Assembly (NCBI GenBank): GCA_964519955.1
Contig: CAZFLM010000013.1
Location: forward strand, 56,653 to 120,652
Length of the DNA stretch: 64,000 bases
Source: CAZFLM01 sp964519955
GTDB lineage: Bacteria > Armatimonadota > Chthonomonadetes > Chthonomonadales > CAJBBX01
Direction: 5' to 3'
Part shown: in pieces, positions 62,162 to 64,000 of the stretch
Position numbering within the stretch: position 1 is the first letter of the stretch
How the letters are laid out: the number at the start of each line of letters is the position of its first letter
Position numbers and translations under genes: made by a program
Notes under the pieces: generated by a model
Seen by the model: only the letters and a program-made list of their open reading frames with translations
What the model was told of the DNA's origin: nothing
Databases searched by the model: none

Positions 62162-62434
62162 TCACTCGATGATGAGCCTGGCCGTCACCTTGCCGCTGCC
62201 GTCGATCAGCGCCGGCGATTCCTGCTGCTGCTTGGCATCGACGACGACCTTCATCAGCGCCAACGCGCGGCGCAGAACTTGCGCCCTCGTCGAGCCCGTC
62301 GCCCGAGCGACATCGTCGAGTACCTGCTTCATCTGCGGCGTCAGGTCCAGGCTCAAGCGGACGGTGCTCGGCGCGCCGGGTTCCCCGTTGCGGCTGGCGG
62401 GCGCCTCCATGTCGACACTTGCGGTCACTGGCAT
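62162..62434 (-). CDS. Ribbon-helix-helix (CopG/Arc-like) protein
   Basis: 90 aa. TVRLSLDLTPQMKQVLDDVARATGSTRAQVLRRALALM is an RHH DNA-binding domain; the C-terminus is short and uncharged. Start by an AGAGG box. A perfect 8-bp inverted repeat (TCTGTGCA/TGCACAGA) lies upstream, near a -10-like TATGCT, suggesting autoregulation. No toxin gene is adjacent, so it is either an orphan antitoxin-type regulator or a simple repressor. Confidence 0.82.
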   Translation of the reverse strand: MPVTASVDMEAPASRNGEPGAPSTVRLSLDLTPQMKQVLDDVARATGSTRAQVLRRALALMKVVVDAKQQQESPALIDGSGKVTARLIIE

Positions 62435-62505
62435 CGCACTACCTCTCTCGAATGCTCGCGGCTCGCCGCGTCGGAGCCGCACTCGTCCAGACCCAGCATA
62501 CCAGA

Positions 62506-62526
62506 TCTGTGCATTTTGTGCACAGA
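62506..62526 (-). promoter_or_regulatory. Operator-like inverted repeat upstream of the RHH gene
   Basis: TCTGTGCA, 5-nt spacer, TGCACAGA: perfect arms. A promoter (TGCACA, 16 bp, TATGCT, minus strand) overlaps it. Confidence 0.55.
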
Positions 62527-62582
62527 TTTTCCACATCGCTCGGCCGGCCGGACACGGGATCGGCGCGGTCCACCTGTTGGGG

Positions 62583-62611
62583 TTGACATCATCGCCGTGT
62601 CGGGGCAGAAT
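62583..62611 (+). promoter_or_regulatory. Promoter for the C45-like gene
   Basis: A perfect TTGACA, 17-bp spacer, CAGAAT. RNA would start about 42 nt before the ATG. Confidence 0.55.
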
Positions 62612-62659
62612 CCAGGCAGGATCGCCGGGTCAGTCACGCTCCATCGAGGAGGTCACGGA

Positions 62660-63805
62660 ATGGCACTGCACCGAACACGCCTACGCGTTGCCGCGCTCTT
62701 CACCTTCATGCTCTTCGCCGCCGCGTCGTGGGCGGGCGAGGTCGATGTCGCGAAGCACGGGAAGCGCCTGACGCTGGGCACCGGCGACAGCGCGGTCACC
62801 GTGCTCTACCTGAAGGGCACGCCCTACGAGATGGGCTATGCGCACGGGGCCCTCTGCAAGGACGAGGTGCGCTACCTGGCGCAGGGCGTCAGCAGGCTGA
62901 TGATCCTCGGCATGGGCACCACCCAGGCGAAGGTCGACGCCGTCTGGGCGGGCTACGAGAAGCACCTGCGGCCCGAGTACCTGGAGGAGCTGCGCGGGCT
63001 GGCGGACGGCGCCGGGCTGGACATCAAGGACGTGCAGCGCTTCCACGCCATCCCGGACATCTCCGAGTGGCACTGCACCTTCTTCGCCGCCGCATCCGGC
63101 ACCGCAGCGAAGGGCGGCCTCGTGCAGATCCGCGCGCTGGACTACGAGACCGAGGCCGGCATCCAGAAGTACCCCGCGCTCATCGTCGAGAAGCCGGAGA
63201 AGGGCGTGCCGTTCGTCAACGTGGGCTGGCTGGGCCACTGCGGCCTGGTGACCGGGATGAACGCGTCGGGCATCGCCATGTCCGAGATCGGCGACGACTG
63301 GGACCAGGGCAACGACAGCTTCGACGGCCGCCCGCTCAACTACGCCATGCGCGACGCGGTGCAGTTCGGCAAGACCATCGACGAAGCGGTCAGCCTGGTG
63401 AAGGACGGGCCGCGCACCACCTCGCTGCTCTACTGCCTCTCCTCCGGCAAGGAGAACCAGGTGCGCGCCCTGCAGACCAGCCGCGCCCAGTGCAAGGTCT
63501 ACACGTCCGACAACCTGCCCTTCTCCACGAAGCCCGGCCTCGTCTACCTGTCGATGGGCGTCGACAGCGGCTGGAACAAGAAGGTCGGCGACTGGTTGCT
63601 GAAGGCGTACGGCACGATCACGCCGGAGGCGGCGCAAAGGCTGATGAAGGAGCTGAAGACCGGCAGCCTGCACGCGGTGGTCTTCCGCCCCGGCCTGTCG
63701 GAGTTGTGGGTGGCGAACGCGACGAGCAGCGCCATGGCCTACGACCGCCCGTACAACCACTTCAGCCTCAAGGCGGCCCTCGCGGACCCGTTCTTCCGGA
63801 AGTAG
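62660..63805 (+). CDS. Exported C45-type acyltransferase/peptidase (penicillin-acyltransferase-like)
   Basis: 381 aa Ntn-hydrolase-like protein. Signal peptide 1-25. Family landmarks: LYLKGTPYEMGYAHGALCKDEV, the putative nucleophile Cys139 in EWHCTFFAA, LVQIRALDYETEAG, GLVTGMNASGIAMSEIG, and the C-terminal LKTGSLHAVVFRPGLSELWVANA. In C45 enzymes the Cys becomes N-terminal after self-cleavage; here the residue before it is His. Substrate unknown. Start by GAGGAGG. Confidence 0.85.
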   Translation: MALHRTRLRVAALFTFMLFAAASWAGEVDVAKHGKRLTLGTGDSAVTVLYLKGTPYEMGYAHGALCKDEVRYLAQGVSRLMILGMGTTQAKVDAVWAGYEKHLRPEYLEELRGLADGAGLDIKDVQRFHAIPDISEWHCTFFAAASGTAAKGGLVQIRALDYETEAGIQKYPALIVEKPEKGVPFVNVGWLGHCGLVTGMNASGIAMSEIGDDWDQGNDSFDGRPLNYAMRDAVQFGKTIDEAVSLVKDGPRTTSLLYCLSSGKENQVRALQTSRAQCKVYTSDNLPFSTKPGLVYLSMGVDSGWNKKVGDWLLKAYGTITPEAAQRLMKELKTGSLHAVVFRPGLSELWVANATSSAMAYDRPYNHFSLKAALADPFFRK

Positions 63806-63829
63806 GGCGCCATCGCCAGCGGGGTGGGT

Positions 63830-63915
63830 CCCGGGTTGAAACCCGGGCCTGCCGGGCGCGAAGTCCCCTGCGGGGACTGACCGTCTGCGTTGGCACACGC
63901 CCAACCCCGCAGGGG
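63830..63915. repeat. Cluster of GC-rich palindromes at the right edge
   Basis: CCCGGGTTGAAACCCGGG (8-bp arms, 2-nt loop), AGTCCCC-TGC-GGGGACT, and CCCCGCAGGGG, which is the exact reverse complement of CCCCTGCGGGG about 40 bp upstream. Non-coding; it looks like a composite dispersed palindromic repeat. Confidence 0.55.
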
Positions 63916-64000
63916 TCTCGCTCGGAGCCAGACCGCCATCTTAACGGCGGGCCGCTCGCGGGTGCCGACGCGATGCCGCACGCCCGGTCTGCGCGGGTTG

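Overview
This is a 64 kb, very GC-rich bacterial chromosome segment. Genes are densely packed on both strands, with Shine-Dalgarno starts (many GTG) and recognisable sigma70-like promoters. The gene mix is several Uma2 nucleases, Tat-exported Gfo/Idh/MocA dehydrogenases, secreted glycoside hydrolases, a DUF6785-type membrane protein, stalk/PepSY proteins and small palindromic dispersed repeats. This suggests a heterotrophic glycan degrader of the Armatimonadota/Planctomycetota kind, but no phylogenetic marker here settles the phylum. No rRNA, tRNA, CRISPR array, integrase or transposase gene was seen.

Layout. 1-8.4 kb: 3' end of accA, a CocE-type hydrolase, a BrnT toxin-antitoxin (TA) pair tucked against a GH5 cellulase, PPi-dependent phosphofructokinase and a tryptophanase-family lyase. 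8.5-19.9 kb: Uma2, an oxidoreductase, a membrane/peptidase block (RDD, two small-domain membrane proteins, SpoIIM-like, DUF58, HEYGH protein, M48 protease) and a GH144-like glucanase. 20.1-24.9 kb: a large Asp-box (BNR) repeat protein followed by three successive TA modules (HicBA with a broken hicA, BrnT-type, DUF1778-GNAT). Modules 2 and 3 are each preceded by a partial copy of the 3' end of the BNR gene; module 1 follows the intact gene end. 25-42.6 kb: DUF6785 membrane protein, a multi-PAS hybrid histidine kinase and a block of glycan-related genes (clan-A hydrolase, DUF1593, esterase, FGE-like protein, GH140-like apiosidase, amidohydrolase). 42.7-46.6 kb: CDF transporter, rsmG, a frameshifted PepSY/stalk protein and a membrane protein. 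46.6-51.9 kb: a leftward chemotaxis-adaptation operon (cheC, cheD, HDOD, cheB, cheR, cheY, cheX, yjfB-like) without cheA or cheW. 52-63.8 kb: two GH29 fucosidases (one behind a LacI-type operator), an epimerase, three tandem secreted STN-domain paralogues, a Tat-lipoprotein solute-binding protein, small proteins and a C45-like acyltransferase.

Most notable. (1) The TA modules interleaved with copies of a gene tail and, twice, with the same promoter. (2) A 79-bp palindromic element with TAGCCTG/CAGGCTA ends and an apparent TA target duplication, for which the window also holds an empty site. Related hairpins lie between convergent genes, twice with TAG ends that are the stop codons of both neighbours. 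(3) Three tandem STN-domain exported proteins with no secretin. Two genes (hicA and the PepSY/stalk gene) carry one-base frameshifts at runs of C and may be consensus errors.
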